Positions 1-9,319 are shown, numbered from the stretch's first letter. The stretch is 48,379 bases of DNA from Candidatus Cloacimonadota bacterium (GCA_012522635.1 JAAYKA010000132.1:1-48379); one strand, 5' to 3'. Notes: a model not told the origin generated them from the letters alone. A program made the numbers and translations.

Positions 1-492
1 GACCCCTCCATCAAGGAACTGAAAGTGTTGATGGAACGCAGCAAGATTGTGTTGAGCTACGGTTCTTTCACCATTATTTCCAACATCATCGACCAAAAAT
101 ATCCGGAATATCAAAAAGCTTTCATGGCAGACCTGCCGAACCAGGTGATTGTTTCCCGCAAGCGTTTGCTGGAATCCATCCGCCGTGTGGCTTTGGTGGC
201 TCCCGAAGATAACAACCGCATCCGCTTCGAGATTAGCGCCGAAAATTTTGAGATTAACACCAGCAACCGCGACACCGGCGACGCCAAGGAATTTGTGGAA
301 GAATATCAATACACGGGCGCGGAAACAGCGGTTTCCTTCAACTATCGCTTCATGGTTTCCATTTTGGATGTGATTGATACAGAAAAGGTTTGCATCAAGC
401 TGGGCAGCCCCAAGGAACCGTTGATGATTTACAACGAGCCCCAGCCGGAAAATCAAAAAATCACCTTCCTTTTGATGCCGCTGCGGTCTTAA
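1..492 (+). CDS. dnaN: DNA polymerase III sliding clamp (beta subunit), 3' part only
   Basis: The reading frame is open from the first base of the window to a TAA at 490-492, so the 5' part of the gene lies outside. The 163 visible codons match the C-terminal portion of the beta clamp: a segment near residues 40-70 with the pattern 'PNQVIVSRKRLLESIRRV', and an ending 'ENQKITFLLMPLRS' that resembles the usual clamp C-terminus '...YLVMPMRL'. The clamp encircles DNA and tethers the replicative polymerase. The next gene, recF, begins 3 bases after the stop. dnaN-recF adjacency is the classical arrangement near a bacterial replication origin, but dnaA and the origin are not in view. Confidence 0.95.
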   Translation, partial: DPSIKELKVLMERSKIVLSYGSFTIISNIIDQKYPEYQKAFMADLPNQVIVSRKRLLESIRRVALVAPEDNNRIRFEISAENFEINTSNRDTGDAKEFVEEYQYTGAETAVSFNYRFMVSILDVIDTEKVCIKLGSPKEPLMIYNEPQPENQKITFLLMPLRS

Positions 493-495
493 CGA

Positions 496-1572
496 TTGGT
501 TCTGAAACAGCTTCATCTGGCGAATTTCCGCAACTACGCCACAGCCAGTTTTTGCCTGAATCCGGCGGGAAACCTGGTTATCGCGCCCAACGGATTTGGT
601 AAAACCAATCTGCTGGAAGCGATTGCCTATTGCGGATTGGGAAAATCCGTGCGCTTCCATCGCGACGATGAAGTTTTGAAAAAAGGCAGCGATGAATTTG
701 GGGTGAACGGAGATTTTCTGAACGATTCCGGCTTGGAACTGAAAATCCAGATTGCCTGGAGAGAGCGCAGGAAGTTTCTCAAAATCGATGGTGACCCCAT
801 ACGTCAGCTCAGCAAGCTTTATGAACGCGTGAAAGTTGTGTATGCCGCGCCGGATGATACCATGCTGGTGGATGGTTCACCCAGCTCCAGACGCAAATAT
901 TTTGACCTCTGTGTTTCTCAAATTTATCCCGCTTACGTTGGATTATTGCGGGATTATCTGCACGTGGTTCAACAGCGAAACAGCCTCCTGAAAAACAGTT
1001 TTGCCCCCCTGGTGAAAAAAAGCTGGGACAGACGTTTTTGTGAATTGCTGTTGGAAGTGTTGGACTATCGAAATCGCTATTTGGCAGAGGTGAACAAAGC
1101 TTTGGCGCAGAGCTATCCCGAGGTTTTGGAGCCGGTTAAAAGCCTCCAGCTTGTTTATCGGCCTCAAACTCAGCAGGGCTATCCCGACAGCTTGGAAAAG
1201 ATGGAAGAACTGGTGGCAAGCCTGGAACCCATGGAAAAAAACGCCCAGCGCGGGCTTTGCGGCGCCCACATCGATGATTATGAATTTTGCCTGAATGGAT
1301 ACAACCTGAAAACTTTCGGCTCACAGGGACAAAAACGGATTACAGTCATTGTTTTAAGGCTCATCCAGGCAGCCCTGATTGAGAATCTCACCGGCATCCG
1401 CCCCATCCTGCTTTTTGACGATGTTTTAGCGGAATTGGATGCCCCCAACGCGCGCCGGATTGCGGATTTCGTTGACCAGCGCTACCAGATTTTCATCGCC
1501 AGCCCACGTGAGGAACTTTCCGCGCAGTGGCCTGGCTTGGAACCCCTAAATTTTGAGGAGACAGCTTCATGA
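496..1572 (+). CDS. recF: DNA replication/repair ATPase RecF
   Basis: RecF is an SMC-like ATPase that helps load RecA at single-strand gaps. The 358-residue length is typical. The start is a TTG three bases after the dnaN stop. It gives the expected N-terminus 'LKQLHLANFRNY', but no clear ribosome-binding site is visible, which suggests translational coupling to dnaN. The Walker A region is 'APNGFGKTN' (residues 30-38), with alanine where the first P-loop glycine is usual. The ABC signature is 'FGSQGQKR' and Walker B is 'PILLFDDVLAELD' near residue 305. The stop overlaps the next start by 4 bases (ATGA), so recF is part of an operon running from dnaN to mtaB. Confidence 0.96.
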   Translation: MVLKQLHLANFRNYATASFCLNPAGNLVIAPNGFGKTNLLEAIAYCGLGKSVRFHRDDEVLKKGSDEFGVNGDFLNDSGLELKIQIAWRERRKFLKIDGDPIRQLSKLYERVKVVYAAPDDTMLVDGSPSSRRKYFDLCVSQIYPAYVGLLRDYLHVVQQRNSLLKNSFAPLVKKSWDRRFCELLLEVLDYRNRYLAEVNKALAQSYPEVLEPVKSLQLVYRPQTQQGYPDSLEKMEELVASLEPMEKNAQRGLCGAHIDDYEFCLNGYNLKTFGSQGQKRITVIVLRLIQAALIENLTGIRPILLFDDVLAELDAPNARRIADFVDQRYQIFIASPREELSAQWPGLEPLNFEETAS

Positions 1573-2804
1573 AACCATCCAAGTCAGCAGTTGGCTGGAT
1601 GTTCTACGACTTTGCCAATTCATCTTTCGTAACCGTGATGGTCACGGTGGTTTTCAGCGTGTTTTTTTCCAAAAGCATCGCTGCGGGACGTCCCCAGGGT
1701 GGTGAATACTACTGGTCTTTGGCGATTTCCATCTCCATGACTTTGGCTGCAATCGCCGCTCCCATTTTGGGCGCGATGGCGGATTATTCCCGTTCCAAAA
1801 AGAAATTCCTGTTTGGTTTCACCTGGCTCACTGTTGCCGCCACCGCTCTGCTCTATTTTGCCGGCACGGGTGATTTTATTTTGGGAATGGTGCTTTTCAT
1901 CATCGCCAACACCTCCTTCAACAGCGCGCTGGTTTTCTACGATGCATTTTTGCCGGAAGTGAGCACGCCGGAAACGATTGGAAAAATCTCTGGATATGGC
2001 TGGGGACTCGGCTACATCGGCGGTTTGGTGTCGTTGGCGGTGTCGCTTCCGCTGGTGAAAAACAATATCCGCTGGGTCTGGCCGATGATTGGGGCGCATA
2101 TGTTCATCTTTTCCCTGCTCACATTTTTTATGCTGAAAGAAAAGAAGGGCGAGGTTCCCAAAACCAACTATTTCAAGGTGGCTTTCGAGCGTATCGCCTT
2201 CACCATGAAGCATTTGAAAAATATGCCCGACCTTTTGGGCTACCTCTTGAGCTATTTTTTCTATAACATTGGCATCTATACAGTTATCGCGTTTGCCGCC
2301 ATCTATGGTGAAAGCCGTTTCCAGATGGGCGAGCAGAGCCTGATTATCTTTTTCATCCTGGCGCAACTGACATCCACGCTGGGCGCGGTGGTGTTCGGCT
2401 GGATTTCGGACAAATTCAATGTGCGTTTTTCGCTGAGTTTTTCCCTGCTGGTGTGGATTGGCGTGGTTGTCTGGGCGTTTTTCTGCGGCAGCGCCAAGGA
2501 ATATTACGCGCTGGGATTTTTGGCAGGACTTGCCATCGGAAGCAGCCAGGCAAACAGCCGCACCATGCTTTCCATCCTTACTCCGCTGGACCGTCAGGCT
2601 GAGTTTTTTGGCTTTTACACCCTGGTGGGAAGGATTTCTTCTGTCATCGGCCCCTTCGTTTATGGGCAGGTTACCCTGATGAGCGGAAACCAAAGCTACG
2701 CCATCATTTCACTGGGTATTTTCTTCGTTTTGGGCTGGGTTTTGCTGCACCGGGTGAACCTCGAACGTGGCAAAGCTCTGGGAAAATCATACGTTTTCAA
2801 ATGA
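1569..2804 (+). CDS. UMF1-family (Atg22-like) MFS transporter
   Basis: This is a 411-residue polytopic membrane protein with about 12 hydrophobic segments. The N-terminus '[21 protein letters not shown]' contains the 'YDFANSS' signature that I associate with the UMF1 branch of the major facilitator superfamily, related to the yeast vacuolar effluxer Atg22. A second MFS-like loop, '[14 protein letters not shown]', follows TM2, and '[13 protein letters not shown]' marks the equivalent loop in the second half. The substrate cannot be read from the sequence. The ATG overlaps the recF stop by 4 bases, which implies co-transcription. Its place among replication and translation genes gives no clear functional clue. 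Confidence 0.88.
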   Translation: MKPSKSAVGWMFYDFANSSFVTVMVTVVFSVFFSKSIAAGRPQGGEYYWSLAISISMTLAAIAAPILGAMADYSRSKKKFLFGFTWLTVAATALLYFAGTGDFILGMVLFIIANTSFNSALVFYDAFLPEVSTPETIGKISGYGWGLGYIGGLVSLAVSLPLVKNNIRWVWPMIGAHMFIFSLLTFFMLKEKKGEVPKTNYFKVAFERIAFTMKHLKNMPDLLGYLLSYFFYNIGIYTVIAFAAIYGESRFQMGEQSLIIFFILAQLTSTLGAVVFGWISDKFNVRFSLSFSLLVWIGVVVWAFFCGSAKEYYALGFLAGLAIGSSQANSRTMLSILTPLDRQAEFFGFYTLVGRISSVIGPFVYGQVTLMSGNQSYAIISLGIFFVLGWVLLHRVNLERGKALGKSYVFK

Positions 2805-2826
2805 ATCAAATCAAGGTATAAAGAAT

Positions 2827-4608
2827 ATGTTGGACAACCTGGGAAACTTACAAAGAACCCACCTTTGCGGCCAGCTTGCCGCGCCTGATGCCGGAAAATC
2901 CGTCACGGTGATGGGTTGGGTGAACAAACGTCGTGATTTGGGCGGCCTGATTTTCATCGACCTGCGCGACGTGAGCGGATTGGTGCAGGTGGTGGTGCGT
3001 CCTGAAACAGCGGACGTTTTTGCCAAAGCGGAAAAGCTGCGCAATGAATATGTGGCAGCGTTCAGAGGAACCGTGGCACCGCGTGATGCTCATAACCTGA
3101 ACCCAAACATGGCGACCGGCGCCATTGAAATCATTGCCACAGAGCTGGTTATCTTAAATGACAGCCAGCCGCTGCCCATCCAAACAACGGAATTGGCCAT
3201 GGCGGATGAGGATTTGCGCCTGGAATATCGCTATCTGGATTTACGGCGCCCCGCCCTGCAAAAGATTATCCTGATGCGGCATCGGATTATCAAATCCATC
3301 CGGGATTTCCTCTGCGCGGAGGGTTTTTACGAAATCGAAACGCCCATCCTGATGAAAAGCACACCGGAAGGAGCGCGGGACTATCTCGTACCCAGCCGGG
3401 TTCAGCCGGGTAAATTTTACGCTTTGCCGCAATCCCCGCAAATGTTTAAACAGCTTCTGATGATTGGCGGTTTCGACCGCTATTTCCAAATTGCCAGATG
3501 TTTTCGTGACGAAGACCTGCGCGCAGACCGGCAGCCGGAATTCACCCAGTTGGATGTGGAAATGAGCTTTGCCACCCAGGAGCAGATTTACGAGCTTTTG
3601 GAGCGCATGTTTGCCACACTTTTCCAGGAAGTTTTGGAGATTGAGCTGCAGCTTCCCTTCCCGCGTTTGACATATCGTGAAGCGATGGAACGCTTTGGCT
3701 GTGACAAGCCAGACCTGCGTTTTGGGATGGAACTCTGTGACCTGAGCGAGAGCCTCAAAGATTCGCAGTTCCAAGTTTTCCGTGGCGCTCTGGACCAAAA
3801 AGGCGTGGTGAAGGCCGTTGCCATCCCCGGCGGAGCCGCATTCAGCCGCAAACAGCAGGATGAATTGGTGGAACTGGCAAAACATAACGGCGGCAAGGGT
3901 GTCGCATTTGCCAAAGTTGCTGAAAACGGCTTGGAAGCAGGCATCAGCAAGTTCCTCAGCGATGAGGAAGCCCAACAAATCATCGAACTCAGCCAAGCCC
4001 AGCCCGGCGACCTGCTTGCCATCGTGGCGGATTCATATAACATGGCTTCCAAAGTTTTGGCTGCCATCCGCAACGAAGTGGCTATCTGGCAGGGACTTAT
4101 CCCCAAAGACAGCTATGCCTTCGCCTGGATTACGGATTTCCCGCTTTTTGAATACAACGAGGAAGAACAGCGCTGGGAACCCGCTCACCACATGTTTTCC
4201 CTGCCACGCGAGGAACACATCCCCTGGCTGGACGAGCCTGAAAAATATGGTCAAATCATTGGCCAGCTCTACGATTTGGTTTGCAACGGTATGGAGCTTT
4301 CCTCCGGCAGCATCCGCTGTCATCGCTTTGACCTGCAGAAAAAGATTTTCGACATCCTGGGATTCAGTGAGGAAGAGCTTCAGGAGCGTTTCGGCTTCTT
4401 TTTGGAAGCCTTGAAATATGGCACACCGCCACATGGAGGAATCGCTCCTGGAATCGACAGACTGGTGATGCTGATGACTGGCGCCCAATCCATCCGGGAT
4501 GTGATTGCCTTCCCAAAAAGCTTGAAAGCGGCAGACCTGATGAGCGGCGCGCCATCCGAAATCTCGGATTTGCAATGGAACGAACTGCGCCTAAAACCTG
4601 GCAAATAG
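2827..4608 (+). CDS. aspS: Aspartyl-tRNA synthetase (AspRS)
   Basis: This class IIb aminoacyl-tRNA synthetase charges tRNA-Asp (and possibly tRNA-Asn) with aspartate. From the ATG at 2827 it has 593 residues, the normal bacterial length. An in-frame ATG at 2767 lies inside the preceding gene and would add 20 non-homologous residues, so I reject it. The N-terminal OB-fold anticodon-binding domain begins '[23 protein letters not shown]'. Class II motif 2 is '[20 protein letters not shown]', the bacterial insertion (GAD) domain follows, and motif 3 is '[15 protein letters not shown]'. The gene starts 22 bases after the transporter stop and its end is overlapped by purN. Whether the enzyme discriminates tRNA-Asp from tRNA-Asn cannot be settled here. 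Confidence 0.97.
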   Translation: MLDNLGNLQRTHLCGQLAAPDAGKSVTVMGWVNKRRDLGGLIFIDLRDVSGLVQVVVRPETADVFAKAEKLRNEYVAAFRGTVAPRDAHNLNPNMATGAIEIIATELVILNDSQPLPIQTTELAMADEDLRLEYRYLDLRRPALQKIILMRHRIIKSIRDFLCAEGFYEIETPILMKSTPEGARDYLVPSRVQPGKFYALPQSPQMFKQLLMIGGFDRYFQIARCFRDEDLRADRQPEFTQLDVEMSFATQEQIYELLERMFATLFQEVLEIELQLPFPRLTYREAMERFGCDKPDLRFGMELCDLSESLKDSQFQVFRGALDQKGVVKAVAIPGGAAFSRKQQDELVELAKHNGGKGVAFAKVAENGLEAGISKFLSDEEAQQIIELSQAQPGDLLAIVADSYNMASKVLAAIRNEVAIWQGLIPKDSYAFAWITDFPLFEYNEEEQRWEPAHHMFSLPREEHIPWLDEPEKYGQIIGQLYDLVCNGMELSSGSIRCHRFDLQKKIFDILGFSEEELQERFGFFLEALKYGTPPHGGIAPGIDRLVMLMTGAQSIRDVIAFPKSLKAADLMSGAPSEISDLQWNELRLKPGK

Positions 4609-5183
4609 CGGTTTTGACCGGTGGAAAAGGCCGCGGCTCAAATCTGCGCGCCCTGCACCGGGTTTTTGAAGAAGAAGGCTGGCCCATAAAGATAGCCTTT
4701 GCAGTGGCTTGCCATCCCGAAGCGCCGGTGGTGCGGCTTTGCGCCGAACTGGGTATCCCCTGCCACGTTTTGGCTCAAAAAGAATCCGCTGCCCGGGAAA
4801 AGGCTTTGTTGGAGCTTTGTCTGCAGGAAAAGATTGATTTGATTGCCCTGGCGGGATATTTGAAGCTGCTTTCCCGCTCTTTTTTGGAGAGCGTCGGGGT
4901 GCCGGTTTTGAACATCCATCCAGCGCTGCTTCCGGCTTTTGGAGGCAAGGGTATGTATGGCTCGCGGGTGCATGAGGCTGTTTTTGAGGCCGGGGAAAAA
5001 CATTCCGGCGCCACTGTGCATTTGGTTGACCCCATTTACGACCACGGAGAAATCGTGTTGCAGGACGAGACCGATATTTCCGCCTGCGCCTGTCCAGATG
5101 AAGTTGCGGCGCGGGTTTTGGAGGTGGAACACCGTCTTTACGCGCAGGCGATATACACTTTTTTGAGCCGGCTTTCAAAATGA
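4575..5183 (+). CDS. purN: Phosphoribosylglycinamide formyltransferase (GAR transformylase)
   Basis: PurN transfers a formyl group from 10-formyl-tetrahydrofolate to GAR in purine synthesis. The protein has 202 residues. An N-terminal nucleotide-binding turn '[12 protein letters not shown]' (residues 16-27) corresponds to the usual 'SGNGSNLQA'. Catalytic residues are visible in '[12 protein letters not shown]' (Asn113, His115) and '[10 protein letters not shown]' (Asp156). The spacing from His to Asp is 5 residues longer than in E. coli PurN. The chosen ATG lies 34 bases inside the end of aspS. I see no better in-frame start, since the beta-strand '[11 protein letters not shown]' follows at once. 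The stop overlaps mtaB by 4 bases. No other pur genes are nearby. Confidence 0.93.
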   Translation: MERTAPKTWQIAVLTGGKGRGSNLRALHRVFEEEGWPIKIAFAVACHPEAPVVRLCAELGIPCHVLAQKESAAREKALLELCLQEKIDLIALAGYLKLLSRSFLESVGVPVLNIHPALLPAFGGKGMYGSRVHEAVFEAGEKHSGATVHLVDPIYDHGEIVLQDETDISACACPDEVAARVLEVEHRLYAQAIYTFLSRLSK

Positions 5184-6466
5184 AGCGGATTGCCATCGCC
5201 ACCCTCGGCTGCAAAACCAACGCCTACGAATCTGCCGCCATTGCCGCGGGTTTTGAACAGGAAAAAGTTCAGCTTGTGCCCTTCAATTCGGAAGCGGATA
5301 TTTATGTGATTAACACCTGCACTGTGACCGGACGCACCGATTTCAAAAGCCGCAATCTCATCCGTAAGGCTTTGGCACACAAAGAGAAAGACCCCAGGGT
5401 GAAAGTGGTCGTGACCGGCTGTTTTGCCCAGCGTGTTCCCCATGAAATCCGCGAGTTGGGAGACATCGACCTCATCGCCGACAACCAAAATAAAGCGGAT
5501 ATTGCTGTCCTGCTGGAAGATGCGGATTATGTTTTCCAAGATATCATGGCTTGCGAAAACTATCATCACCGTCCCGTGAAAGGAATGTTGGAACGCAGCC
5601 GCGCCTTCCAGAAAATTCAAGATGGCTGCGACTTTCGCTGTGCCTACTGCGCAGTGCCTTTGGGACGTGGAAACAGCCGCTCCGCCAGCTATGAAGACGT
5701 GGTGGGACAAGCCCGGATTTTTGCGCAAAACGGCTATCGTGAAATCGTGTTGGGCGGTGTGAACCTGGGGCTTTACAAGGATGGAAACCGCAATTTGGCA
5801 GACGTGGTGGAAGCCCTGCAAGAGATTGATGGGCTGGAGTTTATCCGCCTCAGTTCCATCGAGCCGGAGCTATTTCATCCCGATATTTTGCGCCGTGTCA
5901 GCCGCTGTGAAAAGCTCTGCCCCCATTTCCACATACCGCTCCAATCCGGCTCTGACAGCGTTCTGAAACGCATGGGCAGATCCTATGACGTGGCGGCATT
6001 CCAAAACCTCATCCATAGAATTTTGCAAAGCTTTCCCAACGCGGCGATTGGGCTGGATGTGATTGCTGGATTTCCCGGCGAAAGTGAAGCCGAATTTGAA
6101 GCCACCCTGCGTCTGCTTGAAAGCTTGGAACTGGCATACTTGCACGCCTTTACATTTTCCCGTCGACCAGGCACAGCCGCTTTTTCACTGCCGGGTCAAA
6201 TCTCGAATCACGAAAAAAACCGCCGCGTGAATCTGCTCACCGAACTCAGCGAACAAAAAAAGCAGGGCTATATCCAAAAATTGGTCCAAAAGCGGATTGA
6301 GCTCCGCGCCGTGTGTGAAACCCTGTCAGACGGCTTGGCAAGCGGGCTTTCAGACCATTATATCCGTGTGTTTTCACCAGCTACGGTGGCTCCGGGGGAG
6401 CTGATTCGCGGCAGGGCGCTTCAAACACAGGATGAGGGAATCTTGCTGGAACCAGGCTCACTTTAA
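5180..6466 (+). CDS. mtaB: tRNA (N6-threonylcarbamoyladenosine37-C2) methylthiotransferase MtaB
   Basis: This radical-SAM methylthiotransferase converts t6A37 to ms2t6A37 in ANN-decoding tRNAs. The 428 residues carry the three UPF0004 cysteines of the auxiliary 4Fe-4S cluster: Cys11 ('TLGCKTN'), Cys47 ('NTCTVTG') and Cys81 ('TGCFAQR'). The radical-SAM triad is C150-x3-C154-x2-C157 in 'QDGCDFRCAYCAVP'. 'TLGCKTN' is the MtaB form, whereas MiaB usually has 'T.GCQMN', so I call MtaB rather than MiaB or RimO. The C-terminus has a weak TRAM-like domain. The ATG overlaps the purN stop by 4 bases, and this is the last gene of the dnaN operon before the tRNA-Phe gene. Confidence 0.93.
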   Translation: MKRIAIATLGCKTNAYESAAIAAGFEQEKVQLVPFNSEADIYVINTCTVTGRTDFKSRNLIRKALAHKEKDPRVKVVVTGCFAQRVPHEIRELGDIDLIADNQNKADIAVLLEDADYVFQDIMACENYHHRPVKGMLERSRAFQKIQDGCDFRCAYCAVPLGRGNSRSASYEDVVGQARIFAQNGYREIVLGGVNLGLYKDGNRNLADVVEALQEIDGLEFIRLSSIEPELFHPDILRRVSRCEKLCPHFHIPLQSGSDSVLKRMGRSYDVAAFQNLIHRILQSFPNAAIGLDVIAGFPGESEAEFEATLRLLESLELAYLHAFTFSRRPGTAAFSLPGQISNHEKNRRVNLLTELSEQKKQGYIQKLVQKRIELRAVCETLSDGLASGLSDHYIRVFSPATVAPGELIRGRALQTQDEGILLEPGSL

Positions 6467-6540
6467 GGCAATATCCAAAATTCAAACCAATGAAAACCCC
6501 GTTTTTAAGCCGTTTCCGGCTGACCTGACGGATAAAAATC

Positions 6541-6570
6541 TTGACAAAATCCCGGCTTCGAAAGTTTATG
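6541..6570 (+). promoter_or_regulatory. Probable promoter of tRNA-Phe
   Basis: A perfect TTGACA lies at 6541-6546. With an 18-base spacer it is followed by TTTATG (6565-6570), about 12 bases before the mature tRNA. The -35 box is clear. The -10 box is a poor match to TATAAT, so its exact position is inferred. Confidence 0.55.
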
Positions 6571-6581
6571 CCTTCGCTTGT

Positions 6582-6657
6582 GGCGAGATAGCTCAGCCGG
6601 TAGAGCAGAGGCCTGAAAAGCCTTGTGTCCCCAGTTCGATTCTGGGTCTCGCCACCA
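6582..6657 (+). tRNA. tRNA-Phe (GAA), CCA encoded
   Basis: A full cloverleaf is visible. The 7-bp acceptor stem is GGCGAGA/TCTCGCC, the D stem GCTC/GAGC, the anticodon stem GAGGC/GCCTT with the 7-base loop CTGAAAA (anticodon GAA), a 5-base variable loop, and the T stem CCCAG/CTGGG with loop TTCGATT. Discriminator A and the CCA end are encoded in the DNA. The gene sits 115 bases after mtaB with its own promoter-like sequence upstream and a terminator downstream. Confidence 0.98.
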
Positions 6658-6664
6658 GTATTTT

Positions 6665-6689
6665 AGCGCTTGTTCAAGGCGCTTTTTTT
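6665..6689 (+). terminator. Rho-independent terminator after tRNA-Phe
   Basis: AGCGC (6665-6669) pairs with GCGCT (6679-6683), extended by TTG/CAA with one bulged G. A run of seven T follows (6683-6689). It lies 8 bases after the tRNA CCA end and 18 bases before the end of the convergent membrane-protein gene. Confidence 0.75.
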
Positions 6690-6706
6690 GTATGTGGAAA
6701 GTTCAG

Positions 6707-7141
6707 CTATTGTAAACAGCGACTGAGGGCTTTGAGGATTGCCAGCGCGAAAACAACCATCCCCCAGCTTGCGCCTTTGGGCAGTTTGATGGACTCGCCT
6801 GTTTTTTCATCCCGCTCGGGAAAAGTCCATTCCTCTTTTTCAGGCTTCGGGGCTGGCGGCGGCGCGCTCCTTGAGGATTCCGGCATCCCGCTGACTTCCT
6901 TGTGGAACACAATTTCTTCCTTTTTCATGTTCCTTCTGCGAGCCAACCCTTGGATAATAAAATAGATGAGCAGGGCAATCCCGATGGGGAGCAGAATCTG
7001 CAACCAGATGGGCATGCCTTCCTCCGCTGTTTGCGCTTCGGGAGTTTTTGCCGCCAAAACAGTATTGGTGAAACCCGCCGCCCAAAGACCAAATGTGAGC
7101 CAAATCCGTGAAAGTGATTGCCATCTTCCTGTATTTTTCAT
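6707..7141 (-). CDS. Small membrane protein of unknown function (two hydrophobic segments after a signal-like N-terminus)
   Basis: I do not recognise this 144-residue protein. The start at 7141 is preceded by TGGAGG at a suitable distance. The frame stays open upstream to 7345, but that stretch looks non-coding. The N-terminus 'LSRIWLTFGLWAAGFTNTVLAA' resembles a cleavable signal peptide. A strong membrane segment follows ('WLQILLPIGIALLIYFIIQGLA'), then a positive patch 'RRRNMKKEE', a proline/glutamate-rich middle ('SAPPPAPKPEKEEW'), and a last hydrophobic segment ending 'VVFALAILKALSRCLQ'. The positive patch after the membrane segment suggests the middle part is cytoplasmic. It is a single-gene unit, convergent with tRNA-Phe, and is followed in the same strand sense by nothing obvious. 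Confidence 0.7.
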   Translation of the reverse strand: MKNTGRWQSLSRIWLTFGLWAAGFTNTVLAAKTPEAQTAEEGMPIWLQILLPIGIALLIYFIIQGLARRRNMKKEEIVFHKEVSGMPESSRSAPPPAPKPEKEEWTFPERDEKTGESIKLPKGASWGMVVFALAILKALSRCLQ

Positions 7142-7360
7142 TTTAATCAAACCTCCATTTATCTTCCCTGTTGAATCCTCTACCCAGACATTCCGGAAAT
7201 CCCATCCCCTGTATGTGTTTGCCGCATGAGGATAAACCATCTCTTTTGTCGTTCTGCCCGCTCCACCTTTGCTGCTGGACGGAACTGGTTTCTGTTTATC
7301 CCAAAAACAATTCTCAGCGCGGCCATGTTCGTTTTCTCCCAACAAGCCGCAGGTACAATC

Positions 7361-8254
7361 CTATTCTCCTACACTGCCAGTGCTGAAGCAGTTGATGATG
7401 GTGCCATCACTGGTTCCCACCAAGCTCCCGCAATAGTCTTCACCATCCACATTTCCACTGCTGAAGCAGTTGTGAATAGTTCCGCCATTTTCTCCCACCA
7501 AGCCGCCGACAAACCATTTCCCGTTCACATTGCCAGTGCTGTAACAGTTGCTAATGCTTTCCCAATTATTCCCGGCCAAGCCGCCAATAGCCCATTCCCC
7601 CTTCACATTGCCAGTGCTATAACAGTTACTAATGCTGTCCCGATTCCACCCGACCACGCCACCGGTAAATTCTTTTCCACTGACACTGCAAGTGCTGTAG
7701 CAATTGTTCATGGTGCCGTCATTATCTCCCACCAAACCACCGGTAGCACTTCTTCCAAAAACACTGCCTGTGATGTAGCAATTGCTGATGGCACCGAAAT
7801 TTTCTCCCACCAAGCCACCTATATATACTTCCCCACTAACATTGACATCTTTGAGTCCCAGATTCTTGATTTGTCCTTCGGAATATCCAAATAATCCCTG
7901 AAAACTTTTATCCGGTCTGTTTATAAACAGGTTGGAAATGACCTTCCCGTCTCCGTTGTATTGACCATAAAACTTATAATTATTGGGATAACTGTCTCTT
8001 TCATCATAGCCGCAATATCCTATTGGCGCCCAGCCCTCTCTCTGGTTCCAAGGTGCCACACCTAAATCGATGTCCGCAGTTTGGATGAAATGTTTATCTT
8101 CATGGGATTCGCCCAAATAATTCCGTACTTTGTCCAACTGTTTTGCGGTAGACACCTGCCAGGGGTCGGACTCGGTGCCCGAACCACCCGCAAACTGGGC
8201 AAAACTAATGCCCAGCACAATGCAAAAACTAAAAACCAAAATCCATGTTTTCAT
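7361..8254 (-). CDS. Secreted GLUG-repeat protein, probably lacking its C-terminal part
   Basis: The start at 8254 has a strong GGAGG upstream. It yields a 297-residue protein with a clear signal peptide ('MKTWILVFSFCIVLGISFAQ'). Residues about 20-140 read 'FAGGSGTESDPWQVSTAKQLDKVR', which typically begins GLUG-type surface proteins. Then come six units of about 26 residues, each of the form GGLVGxNxGxIxNCYSTGxVxG, i.e. the GLUG motif. Such repeats form right-handed beta-helices on adhesins and surface proteins. The frame ends inside the sixth unit ('NCFSTGSVGE', TAG at 7361-7363). There is no further domain or sorting signal, so the protein may be a truncated descendant. A 14-codon upstream extension to 8296 is possible but lacks a signal-peptide match. 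Confidence 0.82.
   Translation of the reverse strand: MKTWILVFSFCIVLGISFAQFAGGSGTESDPWQVSTAKQLDKVRNYLGESHEDKHFIQTADIDLGVAPWNQREGWAPIGYCGYDERDSYPNNYKFYGQYNGDGKVISNLFINRPDKSFQGLFGYSEGQIKNLGLKDVNVSGEVYIGGLVGENFGAISNCYITGSVFGRSATGGLVGDNDGTMNNCYSTCSVSGKEFTGGVVGWNRDSISNCYSTGNVKGEWAIGGLAGNNWESISNCYSTGNVNGKWFVGGLVGENGGTIHNCFSSGNVDGEDYCGSLVGTSDGTIINCFSTGSVGE
7364..7822 (-). repeat. Tandem repeats of 78 bp coding GLUG units
   Basis: Five full 78-bp units and one partial unit (69 bp) lie head to tail within the GLUG gene. On the plus strand each contains a recognisable core such as 'CATTGCCAGTGCTGTAACAG' or a close variant. The units are imperfect (codon-level and amino-acid changes) but keep register exactly, so they expanded by unequal exchange and then diverged. 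Confidence 0.85.
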
Positions 8255-8665
8255 GGTTCCTCCAGTTTCTGGTGGTTTTGTCATCCATCGATTCAAGATT
8301 TACCATACAAACATCCCGCTTCCGTCTGGAGCGGCCTGTCTGAATTATTAAAACGATGGCAAACATATATTTGTTCCTATTGGGAATGAGTGCCGGATAA
8401 TGTCAAGCTCAAATCCTGCGATGTAGACGTCAGTCCCGACAGCTTGCTGGTCAAAACAAAACCTAAAACCGTCAATCCTCTTGACAAAATGCAGGGTGCT
8501 CTTTTGATGATTTGAATAATACAATGCTTCAAAGATAAAAACTGGACAAGTGCTTGATAATCTTGAGACTTTCCGCGTCTTCGTGAACGAAAATCGAACG
8601 CAAAACCGATTTTTCAGAAGGATATATCTTTTATAATAATTAAATGATTCACAAAGGAGTGAGTT
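8255..8665. other. Divergent intergenic region with one promoter-like site
   Basis: This stretch of about 410 bases between the GLUG gene (minus) and the lipoprotein (plus) has no convincing gene. The only signal I see is TTGACA at 8481-8486, followed 17 bases later by TTGATG (8504-8509). It could serve the plus-strand lipoprotein with a long leader, but the -10 match is weak. Confidence 0.4.
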
Positions 8666-9139
8666 ATGAAAAAAATACTCGTATTGGGAATGTTGACAGC
8701 AATGTTGTTGCTGACTGGATGCGCCACCATGTTCACAGGCTCGACAGATACTGTCCTAATCGACAGTACACCCAGCGCCTCTTATACTGTCAAAAACAGA
8801 AGTGGCCTTCCGATTGCCACCGGTAAAACACCAGATACCTTGGTCTTAAAAAGAAATGATAGCTACGTTATTGAGATAAAACTGGAAGGTTATCAGACAA
8901 AAACTTTGCCAATTGTTCAAGAATTCAATCCAGCCAGTATATTGAATTTTGGAAATGTTTTATTTTGGGGTATTGATTATCTCACAGGCGGGCTATTTCA
9001 TTTGTTCCCAAGAGCCGTTAATGTCACGTTGGAAGTGGCAGTTGTCGAAGTTGACAACGGTGCTGTTGCGCATGTGAATATGTATCAGGATAACAATCTT
9101 ATAGCCACCAATTCTGCTGAATTATCGCCATTGGAATAG
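8666..9139 (+). CDS. Lipoprotein of unknown function, PEGA-like
   Basis: The gene encodes 157 residues from an ATG preceded by AAAGGAG. The N-terminus 'MKKILVLGMLTAMLLLTGCA' is a lipoprotein signal with lipobox LTGC, so the mature protein starts with a lipidated Cys19. The following 'TMFTGSTDTVLIDSTPSASYTVKNRSGLPIATGKTP' and 'DSYVIEIKLEGYQTKT' resemble PEGA-type beta-sandwich domains, which present a short conserved '..GYxxxx..' strand on surface proteins. A hydrophobic stretch near residues 95-115 ('NFGNVLFWGIDYLTGGLFHLFP') also occurs in small lipoproteins of this kind. No function can be assigned. It is monocistronic, with a strong terminator 50 bases downstream. Confidence 0.83.
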   Translation: MKKILVLGMLTAMLLLTGCATMFTGSTDTVLIDSTPSASYTVKNRSGLPIATGKTPDTLVLKRNDSYVIEIKLEGYQTKTLPIVQEFNPASILNFGNVLFWGIDYLTGGLFHLFPRAVNVTLEVAVVEVDNGAVAHVNMYQDNNLIATNSAELSPLE

Positions 9140-9189
9140 AAAGAGATACGGTTCAATTAACTAATATTTTGAGCCATAGTCTATAATTT

Positions 9190-9237
9190 GGACCCCGCTG
9201 CTCGAGACCAAGGAAATCGGCGGGGTCCAGTTTTTTT
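9190..9237 (+). terminator. Rho-independent terminator after the lipoprotein gene
   Basis: GGACCCCGC (9190-9198) pairs perfectly with GCGGGGTCC (9220-9228) across a 21-base loop. Seven T follow at 9231-9237. Confidence 0.9.
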
Positions 9238-9319
9238 AAGCCCATAAACTGTTGCCTCCTGGGTTTTTACCGACTTGTCACAAAGTCTTGGTATCACAGA
9301 ATAATAAAAAACCCGCTTA

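Noticed and set aside
1-600. Replication origin near dnaN-recF
   Set aside because: No cluster of DnaA-box-like sequences or AT-rich unwinding region is seen; the segment is fully coding.
1620-2693. 357-codon minus frame opposite the UMF1 transporter
   Set aside because: The histidine- and arginine-rich translation has no recognisable family, and the plus-strand gene is in a coupled operon.
6432-6965. Plus-strand frame of 177 codons across tRNA-Phe
   Set aside because: It overlaps a tRNA and a terminator, and it runs antisense to the membrane-protein gene.
7226-7894. Plus-strand frame opposite the GLUG gene
   Set aside because: It arises from the 78-bp repeat being open on both strands; the minus strand has the signal peptide and ribosome-binding site.
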